Of a stretch of 64,000 nt of DNA, positions 1-7,756 are shown one piece after another. The notes beneath the pieces were generated by a model. It searched no databases, was not told the DNA's origin, and saw nothing but the letters and a program-made list of their open reading frames with translations. Source of the stretch: Ascidiaceihabitans donghaensis (GTDB lineage: Bacteria; Pseudomonadota; Alphaproteobacteria; Rhodobacterales; Rhodobacteraceae); assembly GCF_900302465.1 (NCBI RefSeq), contig NZ_OMOR01000001.1, positions 2,170,001 to 2,234,000 on the forward strand, in the 5' to 3' direction. Position 1 is the stretch's first letter; each line of letters begins with the position of its first letter. A program made the translations under genes and the position numbers.

Positions 1-465
1 ACCATCACTAACGGCTTTTGTCTGAACGCTTGCCAAATCCGAACCTGCGCCCGGTTCTGAATAGCCTTGACACCAGCGCACTTCGCCGCGTGCAATTGGC
101 GGCAGATACTGCAATTTTTGCTCATGCGACCCGAAGGCCAGCAAGGCAGGCCCAAGCATCCAAATGCCAAAGCTTTGCAACGGCCAGCGCGCCCCGATGG
201 CGTCCAGTTCTTCTTGCAAAACCTTATCGTGGGCACGGTCCAATCCGGCACCACCGTATTCCACGGGCCATGTGGGCACGGTCCACCCCTTGGCGGCCAT
301 CACCTCAAGCCACGTCTTTTGCGCGTCTGACGTGAACTGCCAGTTGCGCCCACCCCAGCAAATCGTTTCCTCGTCGCGGACACCATCGCGCATTTCGGTG
401 GGGCAATTCGCCTCCAACCACGCGCGGGTTTCAGTGCGGAAAGCACCCAAATCTGTATCGGTCAT
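1..465 (-). CDS. Acyl-CoA dehydrogenase, N-terminal part (cut by window edge)
   Basis: Reading the minus strand from an ATG at 465 gives a protein beginning MTDTDLGAFRTETRAWLEAN and running off the left edge after about 155 residues. It matches the N-terminal alpha-helical domain of FAD-dependent acyl-CoA dehydrogenases: WLEAN near the start, a KTWLEVMAAKGWTVPTWP stretch, the EYGGAG motif, and near the edge GYSEPGAGSDLAS, which is the family signature forming part of the flavin and substrate site. The start is supported by a GGGAGGA ribosome binding site just upstream (minus strand). It is divergent from the quinone oxidoreductase at 629, with a shared upstream region that carries a 13-bp direct repeat. 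Substrate chain length cannot be told from this part. Family assignment is firm; the C-terminus is not visible. Confidence 0.85.
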   Translation of the reverse strand, partial: MTDTDLGAFRTETRAWLEANCPTEMRDGVRDEETICWGGRNWQFTSDAQKTWLEVMAAKGWTVPTWPVEYGGAGLDRAHDKVLQEELDAIGARWPLQSFGIWMLGPALLAFGSHEQKLQYLPPIARGEVRWCQGYSEPGAGSDLASVQTKAVSDG

Positions 466-497
466 GTTTGTCCTCCCAGACAGGTGGCGCTGCGGGT

Positions 498-603
498 TAT
501 GCCGTTACGTTCCACCCTGCAAAATCGTATTTCGCATTTACTGGTCCAAGTGTTGCAGCCAAACTTACCCCTGACAAGATGTCTGGCAGCTATGCCGTTA
601 CGT
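498..603. promoter_or_regulatory. 13-bp direct repeat in divergent promoter region
   Basis: The 13-mer TATGCCGTTACGT occurs at 498-510 and again at 591-603, in the same orientation. The first copy lies 33-45 bases before the acyl-CoA dehydrogenase start, the second 26-38 bases before the oxidoreductase start. The near-symmetric placement suggests a binding site for one regulator acting on both divergent genes. That is inference; no known consensus was recognised. Confidence 0.4.
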
Positions 604-628
604 CAAAACTTTTAGGGGAGAGATTACA

Positions 629-1621
629 ATGAAAGCCATGTTGAGCACTGTTGCCGGAGGGCCCGAGGCACTTGAGCTGACTGAACTGCCAGACCCCACC
701 CCCGCCAAAGGCGAGGTCCGCATCGCAGTCAAGGCGGCTGGCGTGAACTTTCCCGACACTTTGATCATTCGCGATCTTTACCAGATGAAACCACCACGTC
801 CCTTTGCACCGGGCGGCGAAGTGGCAGGCGTAGTTGATGCGGTTGGTGAAGGGGTCAAAGGCCTGAAAGAAGGTGACAAAGTGATCGCCATGACCGGCTT
901 TGGCGGGTTTGCCACGCATCTGTGTGTCGCGGAGGCACGGTGTTTGCCGATGCCAGACGGTATGCCGTTTGAAGATGCAGCCTGCCTTGTTCTGACCTAC
1001 GGCACGTCGCACCACGCATTGAAAGACCGCGCTGCGATCAAGGAAGGCGAAACATTGTTGATCCTTGGCGCCGCTGGCGGTGTCGGCGCCGCAGCGATCG
1101 AGCTGGGCAAAGCCGCCGGTGCACGTGTAATCGCGGCCGTATCCTCCGAGGACAAAGCGGCGTTTTGTAAGGAACTGGGCGCGGACGAGACCTTGATTTA
1201 TCCCGGCGACATGGACCGCGCAGCCCAAAAAGAGTTCTCAAACCAGATCAAATCCCTGACCGGCGGCAAAGGTGTTGATGTGGCCTATGATGCGGTTGGC
1301 GGTGATTACGCAGAACCGGTTGTGCGCGCCATGGCATGGGCAGGCCGTTTCCTTGTGGTTGGCTTCCCCGCAGGCATTCCAAGCATCCCCTTGAACCTGA
1401 CGTTGCTGAAATCCTGCCAGATCGTTGGTGTCTTCTGGGGGGCGTCCACAATGGTGGACCCCAAAGGCCATATGGAAAATATGACCGAACTGTTTTTGAT
1501 GTACAGCAAGGGACAAATCAAACCCCGTGTGACCCAGACATTCACTTTAGAAGATGCCGGTAAGGCATTGGAATACATATCGGATCGGAAAGTCTTGGGC
1601 AAAGTCGCGCTGACCCTTTGA
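629..1621 (+). CDS. NADPH:quinone oxidoreductase family protein (MDR superfamily)
   Basis: This 330-residue protein is a zinc-independent medium-chain dehydrogenase/reductase of the quinone oxidoreductase class. The N-terminal GroES-like domain holds the GVNFPDTLIIRD motif near residues 38-49 and FAPGGEVAGVV. The nucleotide-binding domain has LILGAAGGVGAAAIELGKAAG near residue 145, the AxxGxxG Rossmann motif of NADPH users, and later VDVAYDAVGGD. No structural-zinc cysteine cluster is present. A GGGGAGAG ribosome binding site precedes the ATG by about seven bases. It is divergent from an acyl-CoA dehydrogenase, which hints at a role in fatty acid or aldehyde metabolism, but the substrate is unknown. 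It ends five bases before the convergent phosphatase gene. Confidence 0.85.
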   Translation: MKAMLSTVAGGPEALELTELPDPTPAKGEVRIAVKAAGVNFPDTLIIRDLYQMKPPRPFAPGGEVAGVVDAVGEGVKGLKEGDKVIAMTGFGGFATHLCVAEARCLPMPDGMPFEDAACLVLTYGTSHHALKDRAAIKEGETLLILGAAGGVGAAAIELGKAAGARVIAAVSSEDKAAFCKELGADETLIYPGDMDRAAQKEFSNQIKSLTGGKGVDVAYDAVGGDYAEPVVRAMAWAGRFLVVGFPAGIPSIPLNLTLLKSCQIVGVFWGASTMVDPKGHMENMTELFLMYSKGQIKPRVTQTFTLEDAGKALEYISDRKVLGKVALTL

Positions 1622-1626
1622 AACCG

Positions 1627-2289
1627 CTACAGCCCTTCAAGATGGCTGATGTCGTTGAACCCGCGCACAGCCATCTGATCGCCAGTAATGACCAACCGGC
1701 TTATCGACCCGTTTGCCGCGCCCCCGAAGGTAAACGGGCCGCACCCTGTGGCGATAGACATCGCAGCTGCGATCACGCCGCCGTGCACAAAGACCGCCAC
1801 ACGTTCGTCCGCATGGGCCGCTGCAACACGGGCCAATCCGCGTTTGACCCGTCCATGGAACTGCGCCGTGGTTTCCGCCCCGGGAATTTCGCCCCATTCG
1901 CCTGTTTCGCGCATGCGATCAAAAGCAGGATCACCCTGCGCGGCTTTGATGCGGTACAATCCCCCATCCCAATCGCCCAAATGCACTTCATGCAGGTCGG
2001 GATCTTCAACAGATTGCATCCCCAGATGTCCCAGCAGCGGCGCTGCGGTTTGATGCGTCCGCTGCAGCTTGGTCACGTAAATGCAGGCAAAGGTGCTATT
2101 TTTCAGTCTTTCCCCGACCGCAACGGCTTGTCGTTCCCCTTGGGGGTGCAGCACCGGGTTGCCATGTCCGTCTTTCATCGGAAAATCCACGCCTGCCTTG
2201 GCGGGCATGCTTTCGCCGTGCCTGATCAACATGATGTCAGCCGCCCCTTTGGGGGGGTGATAGACTGGCTGCCTGTATTCCTGCGTCAT
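1627..2289 (-). CDS. Histidine phosphatase family protein (phosphoglycerate mutase-like)
   Basis: This 220-residue protein has the branch-1 histidine phosphatase signature MLIRHGES near residues 20-27, where the His is the phosphorylated nucleophile of the RHG motif. A second catalytic His lies in VFVHGGVIAAAM near residue 170, and an HLGDWDGG-type motif lies in the middle. Such enzymes dephosphorylate small metabolites or act as mutases; the substrate cannot be told. A GGAGTG ribosome binding site precedes the ATG. It lies between, and opposite to, two MDR oxidoreductase genes, so it is probably transcribed alone. No signal peptide is seen, so it should be cytoplasmic. Confidence 0.85.
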   Translation of the reverse strand: MTQEYRQPVYHPPKGAADIMLIRHGESMPAKAGVDFPMKDGHGNPVLHPQGERQAVAVGERLKNSTFACIYVTKLQRTHQTAAPLLGHLGMQSVEDPDLHEVHLGDWDGGLYRIKAAQGDPAFDRMRETGEWGEIPGAETTAQFHGRVKRGLARVAAAHADERVAVFVHGGVIAAAMSIATGCGPFTFGGAANGSISRLVITGDQMAVRGFNDISHLEGL

Positions 2290-2333
2290 CTCAACACTCC
2301 TTTTTCCAAGAAACCTAACAAGGAAATCCCAAC

Positions 2334-3344
2334 ATGACCAACCGTCAAATTATTGTTTCACAGCTGCCGCAAGGCACATTGACCGAAGACCATTTCGCAC
2401 TTCAGGATGCCGAAATGCCTGTAGCGGGCGAAGGCGAAGTGTTGCTGCGCACGATCCTGATGTCCATTGACGCGGCCAACCGGTCTTGGATGCAAGGCGC
2501 CACGTACCGCGACGCTGTGAAAGCGGGCGACGTTATGGCCACCTATTCAATTTGCGAAGTCATGGCATCCAACAGCCCGAAAATCGCGATTGGGGACATT
2601 GTGGCCGCCGAAAGCGTGTGGGCTGATTATGTCACGCGCCCCGCACGCGCGGTGCAAAAATTGCCAAAGGTCGACACGTTGTCCAACCTGATTTCGGTCT
2701 ATGGCATCGCGGGCAAAACAGCATTTCACGGGTTGGTTAGCGTCGGCAATCCCATGGCAGGCGAAACGGTTGTTGTGTCAGCGGCTGCCGGATCGGTCGG
2801 AGGCTACGTCGGGCAGATCGCCAAAGCGCTTGGCTGTCACGTGGTTGGCATCGCAGGCGGACCCGAGAAATGCAAATGGGTGGTTGATGAGCTTGGGTTC
2901 GACGCCTGTGTGGATTACCGCGAAAAAGGATTGTTCAAAGCTCTGCGTGCCGCCTGCCCAAACGGGATCGACGTCTATTTCGACAACGTTGGCGGACCTG
3001 TGTTGGAAACAACTGTGGCACTGATGAACGAACGGGGCCGCATTGCCTGCTGCGGCGCCATCAGCCAATACGACAGCGCCAACCCCACCGGGCCACGCAA
3101 CCTGCCCGGCGCCTTGGTGGTCAAGCGTCTGCGCATGGAAGGCTTCATCGTGATGGACTTTGCCAAAGACGACAACAAGGCCATCCGCGCGCTGCAAACC
3201 TGGGTGGCAAACGGCCAGATCAAAGTCACCGAAGATATCGTTGAGGGGCTTGAAAACGCTCCCAAGGCGCTGATCGGGCTTTTGGCAGGCGACAACAAAG
3301 GCAAACGCATGGTCCGCGTCGGTGCCGATCCAAAGGGAGAATGA
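2334..3344 (+). CDS. NADP-dependent oxidoreductase (CurA / leukotriene B4 12-hydroxydehydrogenase-like)
   Basis: This 336-residue protein belongs to the MDR family that reduces alpha,beta-unsaturated carbonyls with NADPH. Features seen are the N-terminal substrate region with SMDAANRSW-like sequence near residue 49, YGIAGKTAFHGL near 123-134, the nucleotide motif VSAAAGSVGGYVGQIAKALG near 149-168, and VYFDNVGGPVLE near 215, all typical of this branch. An AAGGAA ribosome binding site lies before the ATG. It overlaps or abuts the downstream MaoC-like dehydratase, so the two are probably one operon. A dehydratase next to an enoyl reductase fits modification of an acyl or enoyl-CoA substrate; this is inference. 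Confidence 0.85.
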   Translation: MTNRQIIVSQLPQGTLTEDHFALQDAEMPVAGEGEVLLRTILMSIDAANRSWMQGATYRDAVKAGDVMATYSICEVMASNSPKIAIGDIVAAESVWADYVTRPARAVQKLPKVDTLSNLISVYGIAGKTAFHGLVSVGNPMAGETVVVSAAAGSVGGYVGQIAKALGCHVVGIAGGPEKCKWVVDELGFDACVDYREKGLFKALRAACPNGIDVYFDNVGGPVLETTVALMNERGRIACCGAISQYDSANPTGPRNLPGALVVKRLRMEGFIVMDFAKDDNKAIRALQTWVANGQIKVTEDIVEGLENAPKALIGLLAGDNKGKRMVRVGADPKGE

Positions 3345-3346
3345 TC

Positions 3347-3817
3347 ATGACACATATTGAAACCGCAAAAGCAGCAATGGAGGCGCAAATCGGCACAGAG
3401 GTCGGCGTCTCAAACTGGATCACCGTTGATCAGGCCATGATCGACGATTTTGCCAAAACCACACATGACGACCAGTGGATACATATCGATCCCGAACGCG
3501 CCAAAGCCGAAACCCCGTTCGGGGGCGCAATCGCACATGGGTTTTTGACCCTGAGCCTTGCGTCGCGGTTTGCCTACGATTGCTTTGACATGGCCGAAGG
3601 ACAGGTGATGGGCATCAACTACGGTTTCAACAAACTGCGTTTTCTGAAGCCGGTGACAGCAGGAAGCCGTTTGCGGGGGCGCTTTGTTCTGACGTCGGTC
3701 ACTCAACGCAACGCGACAGACCTGTTGCGCGAAAATGCGCTTACCATCGAAATCGAAGGGTCCGACACACCCGCTTTGGTTGCCGATTGGCTGGGACTGG
3801 CGGTGTTTGAGGCGTAA
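3347..3817 (+). CDS. MaoC family dehydratase (hot-dog fold)
   Basis: The 156-residue product resembles NodN/MaoC-like enoyl-CoA hydratases. The hydratase motif is visible as DDFAKTTHDDQWIHIDPERA near residues 32-51, with catalytic Asp and His, followed by PFGGAIAHGFLTLSL, the conserved substrate-tunnel segment. I chose the ATG at 3347 because the GGGAGA ribosome binding site lies seven bases before it; an ATG at 3341 overlaps the preceding stop codon but is only one base from that site. The gene follows the CurA-like reductase directly, so the pair probably acts on the same acyl-CoA. No CoA specificity can be read from the sequence. Confidence 0.88.
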   Translation: MTHIETAKAAMEAQIGTEVGVSNWITVDQAMIDDFAKTTHDDQWIHIDPERAKAETPFGGAIAHGFLTLSLASRFAYDCFDMAEGQVMGINYGFNKLRFLKPVTAGSRLRGRFVLTSVTQRNATDLLRENALTIEIEGSDTPALVADWLGLAVFEA

Positions 3818-3906
3818 CGCGTTTGCAGACACAACGCATACACTAGACATACGCCCCCCGACCCAGCTAACACAGATGGGACGCACTCACGCCGGAACAC
3901 ATCGTT

Positions 3907-4350
3907 ATGACCGCACTCTTGATCCTGAACGGACCAAACCTGAACCTGTTGGGCACACGCCAGCCAGAGGTCTACGGCAGCACGACACTGGCCGACATCG
4001 AGGCCACGTGCCGGGCACATGCAAAAGCACTGAACCTTGACATAGGCTTCATGCAATCCAACCACGAAGGCGCATTGGTCGACGAAATCCATGCAGCCAA
4101 GGGGGTGTTTGGCGGTTTGATTTTGAACGCGGGTGCCTACACACACACATCGATTGCGTTGATGGACGCCATCGCCAGCGTGGAATTGCCGTGCATCGAA
4201 TTGCATCTCAGCAATGTGCATGCCCGCGAAGAGTTCCGGCACACAAGTTACATTGCAAAAGTGGCCCTTGGGGTGATCTGCGGCTTTGGCGCGAATGGAT
4301 ACCCCCTGGCCATAGCAGCTATGCACACCCATTTGCAGGCCACATCATGA
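3907..4350 (+). CDS. aroQ: 3-dehydroquinate dehydratase, type II
   Basis: This 147-residue enzyme catalyses the third step of the shikimate pathway, dehydration of 3-dehydroquinate to 3-dehydroshikimate, as a cytoplasmic dodecamer. The start ILNGPNLNLLGTRQPEVYG carries the catalytic Arg and Tyr loop, and the mid-protein NAGAYTHTSIALMDAI and HLSNVHAREEFRHTSY segments carry the catalytic His and substrate-binding Arg. Length is typical for type II enzymes. The gene ends in an ATGA overlap with the LuxR-family regulator, indicating translational coupling of the two, an arrangement with no obvious metabolic reason. Confidence 0.95.
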   Translation: MTALLILNGPNLNLLGTRQPEVYGSTTLADIEATCRAHAKALNLDIGFMQSNHEGALVDEIHAAKGVFGGLILNAGAYTHTSIALMDAIASVELPCIELHLSNVHAREEFRHTSYIAKVALGVICGFGANGYPLAIAAMHTHLQATS

Positions 4351-5117
4351 CCAGCGCCGACATGCGAAGCTACCTGCATTTCCTGTCCAACTGTCAAAGT
4401 ATGCAGGAATTGTGGACGGCCCATACCGAACGCATGGCCGACTACGGGTTCGATCGGCTGATCTACGGGTTCACGCGTTACCGATCAGGGACCTCCCTTG
4501 GCGACCCTGAGGATTTTATAATCCTCACCAACCACGACAAAGACTACACCGACACGTTTTTGGGCGAACAGCATTATGCCAATGCGCCAATGGTCAATTG
4601 GGCGTTGACCCATGAAGGTGCCAGCAGCTGGGGCATTCTGGCTGCTGAAAATCGCCTGAAAGACCTGACCCCTGCCGAAATGCGTGTGTTAGATTTCAAC
4701 CTGTCGATGGGGGTTACGGCGGGCTACACCATCAGTTTCAAATCCATCTCGGCCCGATCAAAAGGTGCAATCGCTTTGACCGCGCGACGCGGTCTGTCGC
4801 AGCAAGACATTGACGCCGTATGGAAAAATCATGGCCGTGATATCCACCTGATGAACAATATTGCACATCTGAAAATTCTGACGCTGCCCTATTCCGGCCC
4901 CAATCGGAACCTGACAAAGCGCCAACGCGAAGCGCTTGAATGGGTCGGTGACGGCAAAACAATGCAAGATATCGCACTTTTGATGGGGCTTACCTCAGCA
5001 ACTGTGGAAAAACATCTGCGGTTGGCACGGGAAAATCTGGCGGTTGAGACGACAGCACAGGCTGTGTTGAAAGCCGCGTTTGCCAACCAGATGTTTATTC
5101 TGGAAGCAGAAGTTTAG
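4347..5117 (+). CDS. LuxR-family transcriptional regulator, orphan (no luxI nearby)
   Basis: The ATG at 4347 overlaps the aroQ stop (ATGA) and gives a 256-residue protein. Residues about 5-170 resemble the autoinducer-binding domain (YGFDRLIYGF, HYANAPMVNWALTHEGASSWG), and about 190-250 form a LuxR/NarL-type helix-turn-helix with LTKRQREALEWVGDGKTMQDIALLMGL and TVEKHLRLARENL. In AHL-binding LuxR proteins an Asp-Pro pair follows the conserved Tyr cluster; here the aligned place reads Ala-Pro (NAPMV), so the acyl-amide contact may be missing. No synthase gene lies in the window, so this is a LuxR solo whose ligand is unknown. A bidirectional terminator follows. Confidence 0.88.
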   Translation: MTSADMRSYLHFLSNCQSMQELWTAHTERMADYGFDRLIYGFTRYRSGTSLGDPEDFIILTNHDKDYTDTFLGEQHYANAPMVNWALTHEGASSWGILAAENRLKDLTPAEMRVLDFNLSMGVTAGYTISFKSISARSKGAIALTARRGLSQQDIDAVWKNHGRDIHLMNNIAHLKILTLPYSGPNRNLTKRQREALEWVGDGKTMQDIALLMGLTSATVEKHLRLARENLAVETTAQAVLKAAFANQMFILEAEV

Positions 5118-5154
5118 GGTCAGGACCCGAGGCAAAGACGTCCCCTCAAAACGC

Positions 5155-5184
5155 AAAAAGAGCCGCCCGAAGGCAGCCCTTTTC
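5155..5184. terminator. Intrinsic terminator shared by convergent luxR and csbD genes
   Basis: GAGCCGCC-CGAA-GGCAGCCC at 5160-5179 forms an eight-pair stem (two G-U pairs on the minus strand) with a tetraloop. It is flanked by AAAAA on the left, which reads as a U-tract on the minus strand, and TTTT on the right. It can serve both convergent genes. Confidence 0.75.
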
Positions 5185-5203
5185 GATGGTCGTGTCCTGC
5201 GTC

Positions 5204-5401
5204 TTAGTGGGACGCAAGGAAGCTGTCCACTTCCTCTTTTGCCTGTTCTTTGGTCTTGCCGTATTTCGCTTGCAGCTTGCCTTCCAGCGCCTCGCGGTCA
5301 CCATTGACTTCGGCGATTTCGTCGTCGGTCAGTTCGCCCCACTTGGCTTTGACAGAGCCGGACATTTCTTTCCATTTACCTTCGATTTGATCCCAATTCA
5401 T
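5204..5401 (-). CDS. CsbD family stress-response protein
   Basis: This 65-residue small hydrophilic protein begins MNWDQIEGKWKEMSGSVKAK and continues with WGELTDDEIAEVNGDREALEGKLQ, the CsbD family pattern. Such proteins accumulate in general stress responses; their biochemical role is unknown. I chose the ATG at 5401 rather than a start 48 bases further upstream because a GGAG ribosome binding site sits about seven bases before it and family members start here. It is a single gene with its own terminator downstream. Confidence 0.9.
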   Translation of the reverse strand: MNWDQIEGKWKEMSGSVKAKWGELTDDEIAEVNGDREALEGKLQAKYGKTKEQAKEEVDSFLASH

Positions 5402-5503
5402 AGTGATCTCCATTCTCGATTTCCAGTGTCGCGGATCGTGCATGTGCAATCATCCGCGTCTCATGGAAACAACACGGGACGTCCCGAAAGGTTCCAAACA
5501 ATT

Positions 5504-5523
5504 TGGGCGCCCGAAGGCGCCCA
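5504..5523 (-). terminator. Terminator downstream of class II aldolase gene
   Basis: TGGGCGCC-CGAA-GGCGCCCA is a perfect eight-pair hairpin followed on the minus strand by an AT-rich run (AAATTGTTT). It lies about 40 bases after the aldolase stop codon. Confidence 0.65.
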
Positions 5524-5561
5524 CTTTAAAAAGGCATGTTTGCGATCGGGGTTTTTGCCCG

Positions 5562-6392
5562 CTAATGATCATGACCGGGATTGGTGCGTTTCAGTTTGCG
5601 CATCAATCCGGGCCAAACAAGATTGTCACCAGAGCCCGGCGTAAAGGCCGCAGCCGCCTGTCCGCCCACGGTGTCAGCCATGGCTGGCGGTTCTTCGATC
5701 AGCTTGTCTTCGGATCCCACGCTTTGCGCAAAAATTTGCGTTTTGCAGGCGTTTTCAAGGAAATACATGCGCAAGAACGCAATCGCACAGTTCGGCCCGA
5801 CCGTCAGGGTGCCGTGGTTGCGCAACATCAGCAGGTTCTTGTCGCCCATGTCCTGCACGATGCGTTCCCGTTCGCTTAAATCCAGCGCAATGCCTTCATA
5901 GTCATGATAGGCCAAGTCATTGTTCACAATCATGGAAAACTGGGTGTACCGACGCAACCCGTCTTTTTGCACCGACACGGCCACACCGTAAGGCGTGTGC
6001 ACATGGATCACACACCCTGCGTCCATCCGTGCCATGTGGATCGCAGAATGGATGGTAAACCCTGCCGGATTGATAAAGTACGGCGTGTCCTGACAAATGG
6101 TGCCTTCGGTGTCGATCTTCACCAGACAAGACGCGGTCATTTCGTCAAACATCACCCCGTAAGGGTTAATCAAAAACCGCTCTTCGCCGTCTTCGTCTGG
6201 CAACCTTGCAGAAATATGCGTGAACACCAGATCGGTCCAACCATGCATGGCGCAAAAGCGGTAGGTGGCTGCCAGTTCAACCCGCGCCTGCCATTCGGCG
6301 TCAGACACATGTCCTTTAAGTGACTGAATTTCCATAGGGTCAGGGATGTCGAACCCTTTTCCCAAACCTGTTTGTGGGGCTTCATCTTTCAT
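5562..6392 (-). CDS. Class II aldolase/adducin family protein
   Basis: This 276-residue protein has the zinc-dependent class II aldolase fold of the fuculose/ribulose-phosphate aldolase and adducin head family. Seen are GWTDLVFTHISARLPD near residues 50-65, the metal-ligand motif VIHVHTPYGVAV near 125, and LLMLRNHGTLTVGP near 190, which carries the third metal His. The ATG at 6392 has a GGAGGAG ribosome binding site; starts further upstream lack one. The substrate is not predictable; related proteins act on sugar phosphates or open-chain polyols, and many remain uncharacterised. It is a lone gene with its own terminator. Confidence 0.85.
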   Translation of the reverse strand: MKDEAPQTGLGKGFDIPDPMEIQSLKGHVSDAEWQARVELAATYRFCAMHGWTDLVFTHISARLPDEDGEERFLINPYGVMFDEMTASCLVKIDTEGTICQDTPYFINPAGFTIHSAIHMARMDAGCVIHVHTPYGVAVSVQKDGLRRYTQFSMIVNNDLAYHDYEGIALDLSERERIVQDMGDKNLLMLRNHGTLTVGPNCAIAFLRMYFLENACKTQIFAQSVGSEDKLIEEPPAMADTVGGQAAAAFTPGSGDNLVWPGLMRKLKRTNPGHDH

Positions 6393-6537
6393 CGTTGTCT
6401 CCTCCGCTTTGCACTTAGGATAGGTGCAACACACGAACCTGCATAGTCCCACAGACCTAACGTCATCAGATCACACACCTATAAGTTGGTAAGGATTCCC
6501 TGACTTTCCTTAATCACGGCTAAGTACCATTCTAAAA

Positions 6538-6763
6538 GCGTTCCTTGAGTGGAGGCTTTGGCCTGAGGGACGCTGGGGAAGACGCTTGCAATTACAAGTT
6601 AATCTACCTCGCCCGGTAAATCCCGGACCCCGGCCCAGATGTGCGTAATGTATGCATCTGGGTCGATTTATTGCACATGTCCCGCGTCTCATCCCCGTGG
6701 CTTTGGACGTGCAAAAACGGGGCAAGGACGGTGGGGTTGTGTGAGTGCGACCCCGCCGTTTTT
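6538..6763 (+). ncRNA. Candidate structured small RNA ending in an intrinsic terminator
   Basis: The plus strand contains consecutive hairpins: GCGTTCC...GGGACGC (6538-6572 region) with an inner AGGC-TTTG-GCCT stem; CCCGG-TAAAT-CCCGG near 6612; CCCAGATG...CATCTGGG near 6634-6662; and finally a ten-pair terminator with a T-tract at 6728-6763. A weak promoter-like pair (TGACTT at 6501, TACCAT at 6525) precedes it. No coding frame explains the region. I could not match it to a known RNA family, so identity and strand are inferred only from structure. Confidence 0.3.
6713..6763. terminator. Intrinsic terminator, probably bidirectional
   Basis: ACGGTGGGGT (6728-6737) pairs with ACCCCGCCGT (6750-6759) and is followed by TTTTT. 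An outer AAAAACGG at 6713-6720 can also pair with CCGTTTTT at 6756-6763, giving a U-tract on the minus strand. It can therefore end the EamA transcript and any plus-strand transcript from the intergenic region. Confidence 0.7.
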
Positions 6764-6806
6764 CCTTTGTGTGTCGCGGTTCGCGCAGCCGTTGGCCACC
6801 AGATGA

Positions 6807-7685
6807 CTACGCCGCCGATTTGCTGGCGCCGCGCATCAAAATGAAAAGCCCGGACAAAACAATCAGACCTGATCCAACAACCATGTTGGCCGTAATCGTT
6901 TCGCCAAACCAGAACACTGCGGCGCCGATCCCGAACAACAACCGCGTGTAGCGAAACGGGGTGACAGCCGCAACTTCACCTGTGCGCATGGCTTTCATCA
7001 GGCACGCATATGCCAGAACACCAGCCCCGACTGCGCCCGTCATGGTCCACGCAACCACGGGGGAAAGCGCCACCGCACCGCGCCCTTCCCACAGGAAATA
7101 AAGCCCCCCCGCCACGGCAACAGCCATGAACCCGTAGACCCCCAACACCGACGTGCTTAGGGACGCAGGGGCGGCCCGTGACGCCAGATCGCGCCCCGCA
7201 AACCCCAAAAGGCCAACCACAGCCAAAAGGGAGGCCCATGTGAAACTGTCAGCACTGGGGTTCAAGATCACCAACACCCCCAACAGCCCCACAAAAATAG
7301 CAGTCCACCGCCGCCATCCTACCGTTTCGCCCATAAACAAAGCCGCAAAGGCAATGACGACCAATGGCGTCGCTTGTAAAATGACTGTTGCGGAAGACAG
7401 GGACGCATAGGCCAAGGCAAGCACGTAAAACAATCGGCCGGTGATTTCAAAGCACACCCGCACCAACATGGGCGGAGATACCACAGCTTTGGAAAACAAC
7501 GGATCTTTGAGGCGAAAGGCATTCAACGCAAACACCAGCGCCCCGCCCAACCCGAAAAGGACCAAAACCTGCGCCACTGGCAAAGTTTTCGTGGCCGCTT
7601 TTACAAAGCTGTCCTCGACGGCAAAACCTGCCATCGCAGCAATCATCCAAAGACTGCCAACAAGATTGTCACGGTTGGTTTTCAT
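6807..7685 (-). CDS. EamA/DMT family transporter
   Basis: This 292-residue integral membrane protein has the ten-helix, two-EamA-repeat build of the drug/metabolite transporter superfamily. Hydrophobic segments run the whole length, with repeat motifs such as SSATVILQATPLVVIAFAAL near 105-124 and, in the second half, EVAAVTPFRYTRLLFGIGAAVFWFGE. A Glu-rich GETVGWRRW motif lies after helix 4, as in S-adenosylmethionine or metabolite exporters. The substrate cannot be predicted. It is a single gene with its own downstream terminator, and tsf ends nearby in the same direction behind a strong terminator. Confidence 0.88.
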   Translation of the reverse strand: MKTNRDNLVGSLWMIAAMAGFAVEDSFVKAATKTLPVAQVLVLFGLGGALVFALNAFRLKDPLFSKAVVSPPMLVRVCFEITGRLFYVLALAYASLSSATVILQATPLVVIAFAALFMGETVGWRRWTAIFVGLLGVLVILNPSADSFTWASLLAVVGLLGFAGRDLASRAAPASLSTSVLGVYGFMAVAVAGGLYFLWEGRGAVALSPVVAWTMTGAVGAGVLAYACLMKAMRTGEVAAVTPFRYTRLLFGIGAAVFWFGETITANMVVGSGLIVLSGLFILMRGASKSAA

Positions 7686-7702
7686 AATCCACCTGCAGAA
7701 AT

Positions 7703-7731
7703 AAAAAAGGCGCCTCAGTGATTGAGACGCC
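7703..7731 (-). terminator. Intrinsic terminator of the rpsB-tsf operon
   Basis: On the minus strand GGCGTCTCA-ATCAC-TGAGGCGCC forms a nine-pair stem (one G-U) followed by TTTTTT. It lies 26 bases after the tsf stop. Confidence 0.92.
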
Positions 7732-7756
7732 TTTTCAATACGTTATCAGATGAAGC

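Larger units (their letters stand above)
6393..6806. other. Long intergenic region, no protein gene seen
   Basis: No credible coding frame is seen between the aldolase start and the end of the EamA gene. The right half holds several strong hairpins and a terminator, described separately. The left half carries the aldolase promoter region and nothing else I can name. Confidence 0.6.
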
